Shown here: positions 32,689 to 42,460 of the stretch, one piece after another
Layout of the letters: the number at the start of each line of letters is the position of its first letter
How positions within the stretch are numbered: position 1 is the first letter of the stretch
NCBI RefSeq assembly: GCF_003387475.1
Contig: NZ_QUNO01000016.1
Span: 1 to 64,000, forward strand
Length of the DNA: 64,000 bases
From: Kutzneria buriramensis
GTDB lineage: Bacteria; Actinomycetota; Actinomycetes; Mycobacteriales; Pseudonocardiaceae
Direction: 5' to 3'
The notes under the pieces: model-generated
Database searches by the model: none
The model's input: only the letters and a program-made list of their open reading frames with translations
What the model was told of the DNA's origin: nothing
Program-made: the position numbers and the translations under genes

Positions 32689-35176
32689 GCAGCTTGCCCA
32701 CCAGCCGCAGCCCCTGCCGCGCCGTGAGGTGCGGCAGGTAGGCCCGGCCGATGGCGTTGCCGATCGACGGCAGCGCGGACACGTCCGGGTAGGCCATGAA
32801 CAGCGGCCGGTACTCGGGCTGGAACTTGGCCTTGAACGACAGCAGCGACCGGAACCCGTACACCGGCTCCAGCGCCTTGCCGGTGACGTCCAGGATCCGT
32901 TGCAGCGCCGACACTTCCTCGCCGCGGTCCAACCGGGCCAGCGGCGCGCCGGACAGGCTGAGGAACCGGGCGCCCTCCTCCTTCAACGTCAGCGCCGCCG
33001 ACGCGATCATGAACTCGGTGACGCCGCGGAAGCCGGCGCCGCGCCGCCGCATGAAGTCCAGCGTCCAGCCGACGACCTCGCCGTCCTCGTGCACGGGCAG
33101 CCAGCTGGTCACGCCGTGCACCGTGCGGTCCCGGTCCACCGCGACCAGGCAGCGCACCGACCGGTCGGCGAGTTCGTCCAGGCCGCCGAGGGTGAAGCCC
33201 ATCTCGGGCATTCCCTTGTCCGCCACCCATTCCTCGGAGATCGCCCGCACCTGGTCGGTGATCGCCAGCGGCGCGTCCGGATAGGACAGCCACTCGGCGG
33301 TGATGCCCTCCTTGCCGGCCTTGTTCAGCGCGGTCCGCACGTCCTGCCACTTCTTGCCGGTGAACTCCAGGTCCGCCAAGGGAACCACGGTGTCCTCGGC
33401 GACCTGCACGGCCCGCCACCCCAGCGTGACGGCGGCGTCGCGCACGTCGGTGGTGACGCTGTACAGGCATGGCGTCCAGCCGTTGTCGGCGCAGAAGCGC
33501 TGGAATCCCTCGACGACGTCGCGGTGCAGGCCGGGATCGCCGATCGGGCCACCGGTGGTCAGCGCGACGGTCGCCGACACCCGGTACGCCAGCGCCGCCT
33601 GGCGGCAGGGCGTGAACCAGTACTGGTTGCCCGGCCAGGTCGTCATGTACGCCAGCGAGGAGCCGCCGTTCTGCTCCATCAGCTTGCGGGCGGTGACCGT
33701 GGCGTCGGCGTCCTGCACCGGCTTGGCCCGCCAGAAGCTGATCAGCAGCCCGATCAGCAGCACCGTCCAGAACACCGTGCCGGTGTACTCCCAGACGATG
33801 ATCGCGAGGCCGCCGGTGGGCAGGAAGTCGATGTCGGTGAGCAGCGCGTAGCCCGGCGGCAGGTAGCGCTCGGGCAGGTCGGCCAGCAGCAGGGCCAGGT
33901 CCGGCACGGGCTTGAAGTGCGCCCGGTCCAGGTAGCCGACGCCGACGTAGACGGCCGCGGTGGCGAGGAAGGTGCCGACCAGGCCGGCCGCCAGGCGGCG
34001 GTAGGTCCGCTTCGGCGCGGTCACCGTGAACAGGCCGCGGGTCCCCAGCAGCAGCCCGCACACCGCGAACGGCAGCAGCATCGGCGGGATGTTCGGGATC
34101 ACGTCGTTGAGGCTGGCGTCGGTCCCGTACAGGTAGCCGCTGACGAAGGCGACGCAGCTGATGCCGAGCATGGCGTTGAACACCAGCCCCAGCCACCACG
34201 CGAACCGCCGGCCGCGGCGCAGGCCCTCGGCGACCGCGAGCAGCAGCAGCGCCGGCGCGATCGAGGTGACCGCGGAGCCGATGCCGGTGCCCAGCGTCTC
34301 GGCCGTCACCAGCCGGCAGTTGACGGTGTCCTGGAAGCCGTTGGCGCAGTTCTCGGCCACCGACTCGGCGTCGACGCCCGGCGAGGCGAACATGATCTGC
34401 AACAGGCCCAGCGGGCCGATGGCGGACTTGGAGAACAGGGTGGCGATCGGCCCCAGCGCGGTCGCCGCGACCAGCAGCGCCACCAGCACCTTGCGCTCCG
34501 ACCGGGACGAGGGGTTGATCGTCACGCGGACCGGCCGGCCCAGCAGCGTCAGCCCGATGACCAGCCCGACCACGGCGCCGGTGAACCGCACGACGTCCTG
34601 GACGGTCCCGGAGTACAGCACCAGCACGCCGGTGCCGACCAGCAGGAACAGCCGCAGCCGCCGGCGCCACAGCGCGCCCAGCCGGCCGCTGAGCGCCAGC
34701 CCGAGGCCGACGATGCCCGGCGACATGCCCAGGGTGGAGTCGCCGATGATGGACGCCGTCCACGGCTCGCCGGTCAGCGACACCAGGCGCACCAACGGGA
34801 TCGCCACCAGCGTGCCGGCGATCTGGCAGGCCAGCAGCACGAGCATGCTGAGCCGGGCGCCCAGCCGCCGCTCCGCCGGCACGCCGATCACCAGCAGCAG
34901 CACCGTGGTCAGCACGTAGCCGGTGAGGTCGAAGCACCACATGCCGCTGGTGACGGCCGTCCACACCCGACCGTCGGCGAGGTCGTCCCAGGACACGGCG
35001 ACCACGTCGTACAGGTTGCCCGGCGGGCCGCCGGGCAGGCTGCCGGTCACGATCGCCGTCAGCCACAGCAGGCCGATCAGACCGAGGGTGAACGGGGCGC
35101 GCCGCAGTGCCACCAGCACGCGGTCGGGCCCCACGATCCGATCGACGGAGCGCCGCCAGCCGGCGAGCGTGGTCAT
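32678..35176 (-). CDS. MprF/LysX-like phosphatidylglycerol aminoacyltransferase with rhomboid-like membrane part
   Basis: 832 residues. The N-terminal region has about six helices with DSTLGMSPGIVGLGLALSG, resembling an actinobacterial rhomboid-fold module; further helices (about 270-470) follow. The C-terminal 330 residues are a DUF2156 double-GNAT synthetase: YMTTWPGNQYWFTPC, FQRFCADNGWTPCLYSV, GKKWQDVRTALNKAGKEG, GFTLGGLDEL, RFLSLSGAPLARL. Such enzymes move Lys or Ala from tRNA onto phosphatidylglycerol, lowering surface charge and raising resistance to cationic peptides. Amino-acid specificity unknown. Confidence 0.82.
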   Translation of the reverse strand: MTTLAGWRRSVDRIVGPDRVLVALRRAPFTLGLIGLLWLTAIVTGSLPGGPPGNLYDVVAVSWDDLADGRVWTAVTSGMWCFDLTGYVLTTVLLLVIGVPAERRLGARLSMLVLLACQIAGTLVAIPLVRLVSLTGEPWTASIIGDSTLGMSPGIVGLGLALSGRLGALWRRRLRLFLLVGTGVLVLYSGTVQDVVRFTGAVVGLVIGLTLLGRPVRVTINPSSRSERKVLVALLVAATALGPIATLFSKSAIGPLGLLQIMFASPGVDAESVAENCANGFQDTVNCRLVTAETLGTGIGSAVTSIAPALLLLAVAEGLRRGRRFAWWLGLVFNAMLGISCVAFVSGYLYGTDASLNDVIPNIPPMLLPFAVCGLLLGTRGLFTVTAPKRTYRRLAAGLVGTFLATAAVYVGVGYLDRAHFKPVPDLALLLADLPERYLPPGYALLTDIDFLPTGGLAIIVWEYTGTVFWTVLLIGLLISFWRAKPVQDADATVTARKLMEQNGGSSLAYMTTWPGNQYWFTPCRQAALAYRVSATVALTTGGPIGDPGLHRDVVEGFQRFCADNGWTPCLYSVTTDVRDAAVTLGWRAVQVAEDTVVPLADLEFTGKKWQDVRTALNKAGKEGITAEWLSYPDAPLAITDQVRAISEEWVADKGMPEMGFTLGGLDELADRSVRCLVAVDRDRTVHGVTSWLPVHEDGEVVGWTLDFMRRRGAGFRGVTEFMIASAALTLKEEGARFLSLSGAPLARLDRGEEVSALQRILDVTGKALEPVYGFRSLLSFKAKFQPEYRPLFMAYPDVSALPSIGNAIGRAYLPHLTARQGLRLVGKLLRN

Positions 35177-35191
35177 GAAGTTTCCAGCCTG

Positions 35192-36376
35192 TCAGAAGTA
35201 GGTGCCGCACCAGGGGGCAGCGTCGAGCCGGAACAGCCGATCGGCGTCCGCTGACGCCGCCCGGTCGAACACCTCGACCAGGCCGGCGTCGGCGTGCCGG
35301 GTCAGCGACCGGTCACCGAGGTAGACCGCGCCGAGGTCGGCCACGCCCAGCCGGAGCTGCGGGTCCCGGTCGGTGCGCTCCGCGCCGTCCGGGCCGATCA
35401 GGTAGCGGCCGCTGTTGGCCGGCAGCACGTCGTCCACGACCTCGACGACCACCGGCTCCGCCTGGCCGTAGGTGCGGGCCGCCAGCGCTGCCGGCACGTC
35501 CACCAGCCGCAGCCAGGTCTCGTCCTCGACCTCGGTGTACTTGACCGTCCGTGGATCGGCGAAGAACAGGTCCAGGTCCTCGTCGAGGGGCCGGCCGACG
35601 GCGGTGATCTGCTTGATCAGGTCGACGCCGACCAGGTACCGCCAGAGCGTCGCGGTGGCCTCAGGGGTCGCGGCGAACATCGCCAGGATCTCCATCGACC
35701 AGCCGAAGTGCTCGCCGCGCATGCCCTTGGTCTTGTAGACGGCGACGCCGTCGTCGTGCTCGACCAGGACCGCGTTGCCGTCGCGGCGCAGCGCGAGGTT
35801 CCAGAAGCCGTCGGACAGCAGGATGCCGCCGGGGCGGACCGTGCCGAACCGCCGCAGCAGCTCCGGCACCCGCCGCCGCACCTCGTCCTGGTCGAACACG
35901 ACCTTGACGTCGCCCGAGACCGGCGCGCGGTCGTGCAGCCGGGCCTTGGCGGTGTCGACGACCGCGGTGCGGAACCGGGTCGCCACGCCGTAGCCGTAGC
36001 GGCGGTAGATGGTCCCCTCGGACGCGCGCAGGGTGGCGATGGGCGCGGACGTCCCGGTGAGGAACGTCCGCATCACCGCGTTCAGCACGCCGCGCCGGGT
36101 CCGGTCCGGCCGCACGCCGACCCGCGACACGGCCGCCATCGGCACGGTCTTGCCCCCGGGCAGCGCGATCACGCTGTCGTAGGCGGTCAGCGTGCCGATC
36201 ATGCCGGTGTCGTCGTACGCGCCGAGCGAGGTCGACGCGTCGTACGAGCCGAGCGCGTGCGACCACTGCTCGTCGTCGGCCGGCGCGTCGTGCAGCGTCC
36301 GCCGGAACAGCGCGCTCGCCTCGCGCAGCTGGTCGGCGCCGCTCAGCGTGCGGATGTCGTGCGGCGGCTTTGTCAT
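35192..36376 (-). CDS. Eis-like GNAT N-acetyltransferase
   Basis: 394 residues. First GNAT domain with acetyl-CoA loop VSRVGVRPDRTRRGVLNAVM, then YRRYGYGVATRF, a second GNAT-like domain and a C-terminal SCP2-like domain ending ...CGTYF, whose terminal carboxylate is the catalytic base in Eis enzymes. Family members acetylate aminoglycosides or protein lysines. It sits 15 bases downstream of the MprF-like start in the opposite order on the same strand, so the two may be one operon. Confidence 0.88.
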   Translation of the reverse strand: MTKPPHDIRTLSGADQLREASALFRRTLHDAPADDEQWSHALGSYDASTSLGAYDDTGMIGTLTAYDSVIALPGGKTVPMAAVSRVGVRPDRTRRGVLNAVMRTFLTGTSAPIATLRASEGTIYRRYGYGVATRFRTAVVDTAKARLHDRAPVSGDVKVVFDQDEVRRRVPELLRRFGTVRPGGILLSDGFWNLALRRDGNAVLVEHDDGVAVYKTKGMRGEHFGWSMEILAMFAATPEATATLWRYLVGVDLIKQITAVGRPLDEDLDLFFADPRTVKYTEVEDETWLRLVDVPAALAARTYGQAEPVVVEVVDDVLPANSGRYLIGPDGAERTDRDPQLRLGVADLGAVYLGDRSLTRHADAGLVEVFDRAASADADRLFRLDAAPWCGTYF

Positions 36377-36422
36377 ATCTTGACTCTACTTAGCGTGTCG
36401 TACCGGTTTCGTGAGTGCCGAG

Positions 36423-37124
36423 CTACTGGGGCTGCCCGACCTCGTAGTGGCCGTCGTCGGACTTGACGGTGACGGTCACCTTCTTCTGCGCGCCGTCCAC
36501 GGTCACCGTGCAGTCGAACGTGTTGCCGGTCTTCACGGCCTCGCCGTCCGGGCACTTCACATCGCTGGCCTTGAGCTTGTAGTCGTTGGTCAGCACGCCG
36601 GTGACGCCCTGCTCGACCTTGGCCGTGTCGAAGACCTTCTTGGTGAACACGCCGGCGACCAGCAGCACCACCACGACGATCACGATCAGCACCGCCACCA
36701 CCACGATGCCGATCACCAGGCCGCGGCGGCCGCTCTTGGGGGCAGGCGCGCCGGGGAAGCCGCCGCCGAACTGGCCGGGCTGCTGCTGGCCCCACTGTGG
36801 CTGCTGGCCGGGCATCGGCTGCTGGCCCCACTGCGCGGTCTGCTGCGCCGGCTGGCCGTACGGGTTGAACTGCTGGGGCTGCTGCTGCGGGTAGGCGGGC
36901 TGGCCGCCGTACGGGCTGGGCTGCTGGTACTGGCCCGGTTGCTGCTGCTGCGGGCCGGTCTGCGGCTGGCCGTACGGGTTGGGCTGCTGGCCCCACTGGG
37001 GCTGTTGCTGCTGCGGAGGCTGCGCCGGAAAGCCACCGGACGGTGTGCCGGGGTACCCACCCTGGGGCTGCTGGCCCCACTGCTGCGGGTCATTGCCCCC
37101 GGACGGTCCGTACGGGCTGGTCAT
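36423..37124 (-). CDS. DUF4333 membrane protein with Gln/Pro-rich cytoplasmic tail
   Basis: 233 residues. The N-terminal 125 are low-complexity Gly-Gln-Pro-Tyr repeats (PYGQPQ, QWGQQP), then a basic SGRRG stop, one transmembrane helix (LVIGIVVVAVLIVIVVVVLL), and an outer DUF4333 domain with a conserved Cys pair (DVKCPDG, FDCTVTVDG). ATG at 37124 has GGAGGC upstream. DUF4333 proteins are envelope proteins of unknown role in actinobacteria. Confidence 0.85.
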   Translation of the reverse strand: MTSPYGPSGGNDPQQWGQQPQGGYPGTPSGGFPAQPPQQQQPQWGQQPNPYGQPQTGPQQQQPGQYQQPSPYGGQPAYPQQQPQQFNPYGQPAQQTAQWGQQPMPGQQPQWGQQQPGQFGGGFPGAPAPKSGRRGLVIGIVVVAVLIVIVVVVLLVAGVFTKKVFDTAKVEQGVTGVLTNDYKLKASDVKCPDGEAVKTGNTFDCTVTVDGAQKKVTVTVKSDDGHYEVGQPQ

Positions 37125-37281
37125 TGTTGCCTCCGTGCTCTGCTCAACTCCGAAATCCGGCCGCTTGGCCGCGATCAAACCACAGGTGGGCGGCACCGCG
37201 TGGCCGCCCTGTCCCAATCGCCTGGGCAATCGCGTGTCGCCCCGCAGGCTGCCACCCCGGGGGCTACCGCGAATCCGCCGT

Positions 37282-40044
37282 TCAGAGGGTGCCCATCGCC
37301 ACGACCCCGCGACGCAGCGCCTTGACCGCCTCCGCGGCCGTCCCGCCGACCGCGTCGTCCTTGCCGAGCACGTCCCGAAGCTGGTCGAGCAGGTCGATCA
37401 CCTGCCGGCACCACCGCACGAAGTCTCCCGCCGACACCTCCTGACCGTTGGTCTCGGCGGCGGTGAGCACCTTTTCCAGCGACTCGCCGCGCGCCCACCG
37501 GTACACCGGCCAGGCGAAGCCGGTGTCCGGCTGCCGGGTGCGGTCCAGCTTGTGCCGGCGCTCGTCGTCCTCGATGGACGCCCACAGCCGCATCGTCTCC
37601 TGCACCGCCGCGGCCACCTCCGGCGTGGGCAGGCGCGGGTCGCTGGGGCCGTCGCGGCGGGCCTCGAACACCAGCGTCGACACCACCGACGCCAGCTCGG
37701 GCACCGTCAGGTTGTCCCAGACGCCGTTGCGCAGGCACTCCGCCGCGAGCAGGTCCGACTCGCTGTACAGGCGGGCCAGGCGGCGGCCGTTCGGCGTGAC
37801 GCCGTCACCGTCGGACGCCAGGTAGCCGCGCTCGCGCAGCAGGCTGCGGATGCGGTCGAACGCGCGGGCCAGGGAGTGCGTGGTCGAGGCGACCTGTCGC
37901 TCCAGGCGCTCCGTCTCGGCCAGCAGCCGGTGGTAGCGCTCCGCCCAGCGCGCGTGCGCCTCGCGGTCGCTGCACCCGTGACACGGGTGCGCGCGCATGG
38001 CCCGGCGCAGCGTCGCCAGCTCGGCGTCGTCGTGCGCGTCACCACGGCCGCGACGGCCCTGGCGGTGCGGCGGCGTGATGCCCGTGTCGCGGAGGCTGGC
38101 GGCGAGGTCCCGGCGGATCCGCGGCGACCGCCAGTCGACGTTCTTCGGCAGCCGCATCCGGCCCAGCGCCTCCACCGGGGCCGGGAAGTCGGCCACCGAC
38201 AGCGTGCCGGCCCAGCGGTCCTCGGTCAGCACGAACGGCCGCGGCTCGCCCAGCGGGTCCAGGCCCGGGTCGATCACCACCGCGATGCCCGACCGCCGGC
38301 CGGACGGCACCGCGATCACGTCCCCCTTGCGCAGCCGCTCCAGCGACTCCGCCGCCTCCGCGCGCCGGCTGGCGCTGTTCTGCCGGGACAGCGACTTCTC
38401 CCGGTCGGTGAGCTTGCGCCGCAGCTCGGCGTACTCGGCGAAGTCGCCGAGGTGGCACGTCATGGACTTCGCGTAGCCGTCGAGCGCCTCCTTGCCGCGC
38501 TCGATGCGGCGGGACAGGCCCACCACCGAGCGGTCGGCCTGGAACTGCGCGAAGGACTGCTCCAGCATCTCGCGGGCGGCCTGCGCGCCGACCTGCTGGA
38601 CCAGGTTGACGGCCATGTTGTAGCCGGGACGGAAGCTGGAGCGCAGCGGGTAGGTGCGGGTCGAGGCCAAGCCGCCGACCTGCTTCGGGTCCACGCCCGG
38701 CTGCCACACCACCACGGCGTGGCCCTCCACGTCGATGCCGCGCCGGCCGGCACGCCCCGTGAGCTGCGTGTACTCCCCCGCCGTCAGGTCGACGTGCGCC
38801 TCGCCGTTGTACTTGACGAGCTTCTCCAGGACGACGGTGCGCGCCGGCATGTTGATGCCCAGCGCCAGCGTCTCCGTGGCGAAGACGACCTTCACCAGGC
38901 CCCGGACGAACAGCTCCTCGACCGTCTCCTTGAACGCCGGCAGCATGCCGGCGTGGTGGCTGGCGATGCCCCGCTCCAGGGCCTCCCGCCACTCCCAGTA
39001 GCCGAGCACGACGAGGTCACCCTCGGGCAGGTCCTTCGTCCGCTCGTCGATGATGCCGCGGATGACCTCGATGTCCTCCGGCGAGGTCAGGCGCATGCCC
39101 GCCCGCACACACTGCGTGACGGCCGCCTCGCAGCCGGCGCGGCTGAACACGAAGTCGATCGCCGGCAGCAGACCGGCCTGCTCCAGGCGTCCGACCACCT
39201 CCACGCGTGACGGCGGCCGGAACCGGGGACCGCCGCCGCGGGCGCGCGAGGCGCGGGGGCCGCGGCCGTGGCTGAAGGGCACGTGGTGGCGGCCCAGCTC
39301 CTCGGCCCGGCGCAGCAGCGTCGGGTTGATCCGGGTCTCGGCGCCGCCGTCGTCCGCGAACAGGTCGATGATCCGGCCGCCGAGCATCATGTGCTGCCAC
39401 AGCGGCACCGGGCGGTGCTCGTCCACCACGACCGTGGTGTCGCCGCGGACCTCGATCAACCACTCGCCGAACTCCTCGGCGTTGCTGACCGTCGCCGACA
39501 GGCCGACCACCTTCACCGACTCCGGCAGGTGCAGGATCACCTCCTCCCACACCGCGCCGCGGAACCGGTCGGCCAGGTAGTGCACCTCGTCCATCACCAC
39601 GAAGGCGAGGTTGGTCAGGGCCGAGGAGCCCGCGTAGAGCATGTTGCGGAGCACCTCGGTGGTCATCACGACCACCGGCGCGTCGCCGTTGATCGAGGAG
39701 TCGCCGGTGAGCAGGCCCACCTTGTCCGCGCCGTAGCGGGCGGTCAGGTCGGCGAACTTCTGGTTGGACAGCGCCTTGATCGGCGTCGTGTAGAAGCACT
39801 TGCCGCCCTGGCCCAGCGCGAGGTGCACGGCGAACTCGCCGACCACCGTCTTGCCCGCGCCGGTCGGGGCGCAGACCAGCACGCCGTGCCCGTCCTCGAG
39901 GGCCTCGCAGGCCTCGCGCTGGAACGGGTCGAGCTCGAAGGAGAGCACCGACTCGAAGTCGGTGAGCCGGGGCCGGGCGGCGCGACGCCTGGACGCCGCG
40001 AAGGCCTCGGCGGGAGACCGGCCCGGTGATGCGCTGGAAGCCAC
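37282..40044 (-). CDS. helY: Ski2-like DEAD/DEAH RNA helicase HelY
   Basis: 920 residues. Q-motif region FELDPFQREACEAL, Walker A APTGAGKT, Ia TTPIKALSNQKF, DEVH box VMDEVHYL, SATVSN, then the second RecA domain with ASHHAGMLPAFKE, VFATETLALGINMPA, QLTGRAGRRG. The C-terminus has the DSHCT domain (TVPELASVVSTLVFEAR...EVSAGDFVRWCRQVIDLL). Actinobacterial HelY is an ATP-dependent RNA helicase in RNA turnover. In many genomes it follows tatC; here neighbours differ. It is divergent from the PolA-like gene, 91 bases between starts. Confidence 0.92.
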   Translation of the reverse strand: MASSASPGRSPAEAFAASRRRAARPRLTDFESVLSFELDPFQREACEALEDGHGVLVCAPTGAGKTVVGEFAVHLALGQGGKCFYTTPIKALSNQKFADLTARYGADKVGLLTGDSSINGDAPVVVMTTEVLRNMLYAGSSALTNLAFVVMDEVHYLADRFRGAVWEEVILHLPESVKVVGLSATVSNAEEFGEWLIEVRGDTTVVVDEHRPVPLWQHMMLGGRIIDLFADDGGAETRINPTLLRRAEELGRHHVPFSHGRGPRASRARGGGPRFRPPSRVEVVGRLEQAGLLPAIDFVFSRAGCEAAVTQCVRAGMRLTSPEDIEVIRGIIDERTKDLPEGDLVVLGYWEWREALERGIASHHAGMLPAFKETVEELFVRGLVKVVFATETLALGINMPARTVVLEKLVKYNGEAHVDLTAGEYTQLTGRAGRRGIDVEGHAVVVWQPGVDPKQVGGLASTRTYPLRSSFRPGYNMAVNLVQQVGAQAAREMLEQSFAQFQADRSVVGLSRRIERGKEALDGYAKSMTCHLGDFAEYAELRRKLTDREKSLSRQNSASRRAEAAESLERLRKGDVIAVPSGRRSGIAVVIDPGLDPLGEPRPFVLTEDRWAGTLSVADFPAPVEALGRMRLPKNVDWRSPRIRRDLAASLRDTGITPPHRQGRRGRGDAHDDAELATLRRAMRAHPCHGCSDREAHARWAERYHRLLAETERLERQVASTTHSLARAFDRIRSLLRERGYLASDGDGVTPNGRRLARLYSESDLLAAECLRNGVWDNLTVPELASVVSTLVFEARRDGPSDPRLPTPEVAAAVQETMRLWASIEDDERRHKLDRTRQPDTGFAWPVYRWARGESLEKVLTAAETNGQEVSAGDFVRWCRQVIDLLDQLRDVLGKDDAVGGTAAEAVKALRRGVVAMGTL

Positions 40045-40135
40045 GACTCAAGAGTTTCATACCCGGCTGACAATTGCGTCCAAGATCTACTGTGGCGCGC
40101 CCGGAATTGTCAGGGGTCCTTGTCAAGATGGTCGG

Positions 40136-41818
40136 GTGCGGGTTGCCGTGGTACCCATCGACGCAGGTGGGGCGTTGACGCAGGAGCTGACCGAGGACGG
40201 TCGGCCCTCGGGTGAACCGCGCGCGTGGGCGGATCTGGTAACGGCCGTCGGCTCGCTGGAGCGGGCGTCGGCGCCGCGGTGGGTGTGGGCGCACGGCATG
40301 GACATCTATCCGCGGTTGCTGGCGGCCGGCGTGCGGGTCGAGCGCTGTCACGACGTGGAGCTGACGGAGACGCTGCTGCTGGGCTACATCGGCCGGTGGG
40401 GCGAGCCGCGGAGCGTGCCGGCGGCGTGGGCGCGGCTGACCGGTGGGCCGGTGCCGGCGGACAAGCCGATCCGGGCGAAGGAGACGCAGCCGACACTGTT
40501 CGACGCGGAGCAGCCGGCGGATCCGCTGGGCGGGGTGGATCCGTTGAAGGTGCTGGTCGCCGTGCACGCCGACCAGCTGCGGCGGATCGGCGAAACGGCG
40601 GCGCCGGGGCGGTTCCGGCTGCTGGTGGCGGCGGAGTCCGCGGGGGCGTTGGCAGCGGCGGAGATGGGGCACGCGGGGCTGCCGTGGCGTGCGGACGTGC
40701 ATTCGGCGCTGCTCACCGAGATGTTGGGGCCGCGACAGGCGTACGGGCTGCCACCGCGCAAACTGGGCGAGCTGTCGGAGCGGATCGCCGAGGCGCTGGG
40801 CGACCGCAAGATGCATCCGGACTCGCCGGCGGAGCTGCTCAAGGCGTTCGCGAAGGTCGGCATCCAGCTGCGGTCCACCCGGTCGTGGGTGCTCAAGGAA
40901 GTCGATCACCCGGCCGTGCCGCTGCTGCTGGAGTACAAGGAGCTGTACCGGATCTACACCGCGCACGGGTGGGCGTGGCTGTCGTCGTGGGTGCACGACG
41001 GCCGGTTCCGGCCCGAGTACGTGCCCGGCGGCGTGGTGTCCGGCCGGTGGGCCACGCGCGGCGGCGGGGCGCTCCAGATCCACAAGCGGGTGCGGCGGGC
41101 CGCCATCGCCGACCCCGGCTGGGTACTCGTCGTCGCCGACGCCGGGCAGCTGGAGCCCCGGGTGCTGGCGGCGCTGGCCGGTGACGACAAGTTGGCGCTG
41201 GCCGGGCACAGCGGCGACCTGTACCGGGCGCTGGCCGACGAGGCGTTCGGCGGTGACCGGCCGCGGGCCAAGATCGGCATGCTGGCCGCGTTGTACGGGC
41301 AGACCAGCGGCGAGGCCGGGGCGCTGGTCGCCGCGCTGCGGCGGAAGTTCCCCCGCGCCGTCGACTACGTCGAGAAGGCCGCGCAGATCGGCGAGTCCGG
41401 TGGGCTCGTGCGGTCGTGGCTCGGGCGCACCTGTCCCCCGGCGACGTCGGGGTGGACCGGTGGTTCGCTGGATCCCGAGCCGGTGGAGGAGGTTTCCGAC
41501 TCCGGGGCCCGCAACCGGGCTCGGGGGCGGTTCACCCGCAACTTCGTCGTGCAGGCCAGCGCCGCCGACTGGGCGCTGGCCCTGCTGGCGACACTCCGGC
41601 CCGCGCTCACCGGCATCGGCGTCGAGGGCGCCCGGCCCGAACTGGTGTTCTTCCAGCACGACGAGGTGATCGTGCACTGCCGGGCCGAGGACGCCGCGGA
41701 GGTCACCGCCGTGCTGGAGCAGTCCGCCGCCACCGCCGGCCGCGTCGTGTTCGGCGACACCCCCGCCCGGTTTCCCCTCGATATCGCCGCCGTGGAGTGC
41801 TATGCCGACGCCAAGTGA
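40136..41818 (+). CDS. PolA-type DNA polymerase with degenerate 3'-5' exonuclease domain
   Basis: 560 residues, the short actinobacterial form annotated as bifunctional exonuclease/polymerase. Polymerase motifs: A as VVADAGQLEPRVLAAL (Asp kept, DYSQIE changed to DAGQLE), B as RAKIGMLAALYGQTSGE, C as FFQHDEVIVH. The N-terminal 200 residues are exonuclease-like but the DxE metal motif is not visible, so proofreading is doubtful. There is no 5' nuclease domain; the separate exonuclease at 24147 is similar to that part. GTG 40136 start. Confidence 0.85.
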   Translation: MRVAVVPIDAGGALTQELTEDGRPSGEPRAWADLVTAVGSLERASAPRWVWAHGMDIYPRLLAAGVRVERCHDVELTETLLLGYIGRWGEPRSVPAAWARLTGGPVPADKPIRAKETQPTLFDAEQPADPLGGVDPLKVLVAVHADQLRRIGETAAPGRFRLLVAAESAGALAAAEMGHAGLPWRADVHSALLTEMLGPRQAYGLPPRKLGELSERIAEALGDRKMHPDSPAELLKAFAKVGIQLRSTRSWVLKEVDHPAVPLLLEYKELYRIYTAHGWAWLSSWVHDGRFRPEYVPGGVVSGRWATRGGGALQIHKRVRRAAIADPGWVLVVADAGQLEPRVLAALAGDDKLALAGHSGDLYRALADEAFGGDRPRAKIGMLAALYGQTSGEAGALVAALRRKFPRAVDYVEKAAQIGESGGLVRSWLGRTCPPATSGWTGGSLDPEPVEEVSDSGARNRARGRFTRNFVVQASAADWALALLATLRPALTGIGVEGARPELVFFQHDEVIVHCRAEDAAEVTAVLEQSAATAGRVVFGDTPARFPLDIAAVECYADAK

Positions 41819-41822
41819 GCCG

Positions 41823-42428
41823 TCACCAGCGGTCGCGGTGCACGATCTCGTTGAGGGGACGCCGTTTGCGCTTCTTGGCCGACACGTCCCCGTACCGCTC
41901 GGCGTCCGGGGCCTCGTGGCCCAACAACGCCACCCCGATCGGGATGTAGTCGTCCGGAATGTCCAGGAGGTTCCTCACGAACGCCGGTTCCACGCCGATG
42001 AACGCCGCCGCGATGTTCTCGTCTACCGCCGCCAGGAGCAGCAGCGTCAGCGCCGCGCCGCCGTCGGTGAACCAGAACGGCGTGTGCCAGAGCTCGTCCT
42101 CCGTCAGCTCCGACACCACCGCCATCTTGTCCGACTCGCGGTACCGCGACTTGTAGATCTCGGGGCTCACGCAGATCGCCACGTGCACCGGGGCCTGGGC
42201 GACGAAGTTCTTGTGCCCCGACTTCGCCAGCGTCTCCTCGCCCGTGCTGGCCAGCTTCTGCCGGGTCGCGTCGTCCGTGACCACCACGAACTCCACGCCC
42301 TGGCTGTACCCCGCGCTCGGGCCTCGCCGTGCCGTGTCCAGGATCCGGTCCACCACCTCCGGCGCCACCGGCTCGTCCGTGAAGGACCGCACCATCCGGC
42401 GCCGCCGGACCACCTCGTCGAACTCCAC
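41823..42428 (-). CDS. Nitroreductase-family flavoprotein
   Basis: 201 residues. FMN-binding RRRRMVRSF at the N-terminus, ARRGPSAGYSQGVEFVVV, and a C-terminal IPIGVALLGHEAPD typical of the family. Probably reduces a flavin-linked or F420-like substrate; unknown. It ends 4 bases from the polymerase stop (convergent) and is divergent from the DUF6461 gene. Confidence 0.85.
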   Translation of the reverse strand: MEFDEVVRRRRMVRSFTDEPVAPEVVDRILDTARRGPSAGYSQGVEFVVVTDDATRQKLASTGEETLAKSGHKNFVAQAPVHVAICVSPEIYKSRYRESDKMAVVSELTEDELWHTPFWFTDGGAALTLLLLAAVDENIAAAFIGVEPAFVRNLLDIPDDYIPIGVALLGHEAPDAERYGDVSAKKRKRRPLNEIVHRDRW

Positions 42429-42460
42429 ACCTCGGACCGTACTGGGTATCTTTCGCGATC

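Noticed and set aside
32729-35254. 841-codon plus-strand open frame over the MprF-like gene
   Set aside because: Composition is dominated by Gln, His, Arg and Gly with no domain; the opposite strand encodes a clear membrane synthetase.
39017-41677. 886-codon minus-strand frame across helY and the polymerase gene
   Set aside because: Antisense to the polymerase and out of frame with helY; Arg/Pro-rich, no motif.
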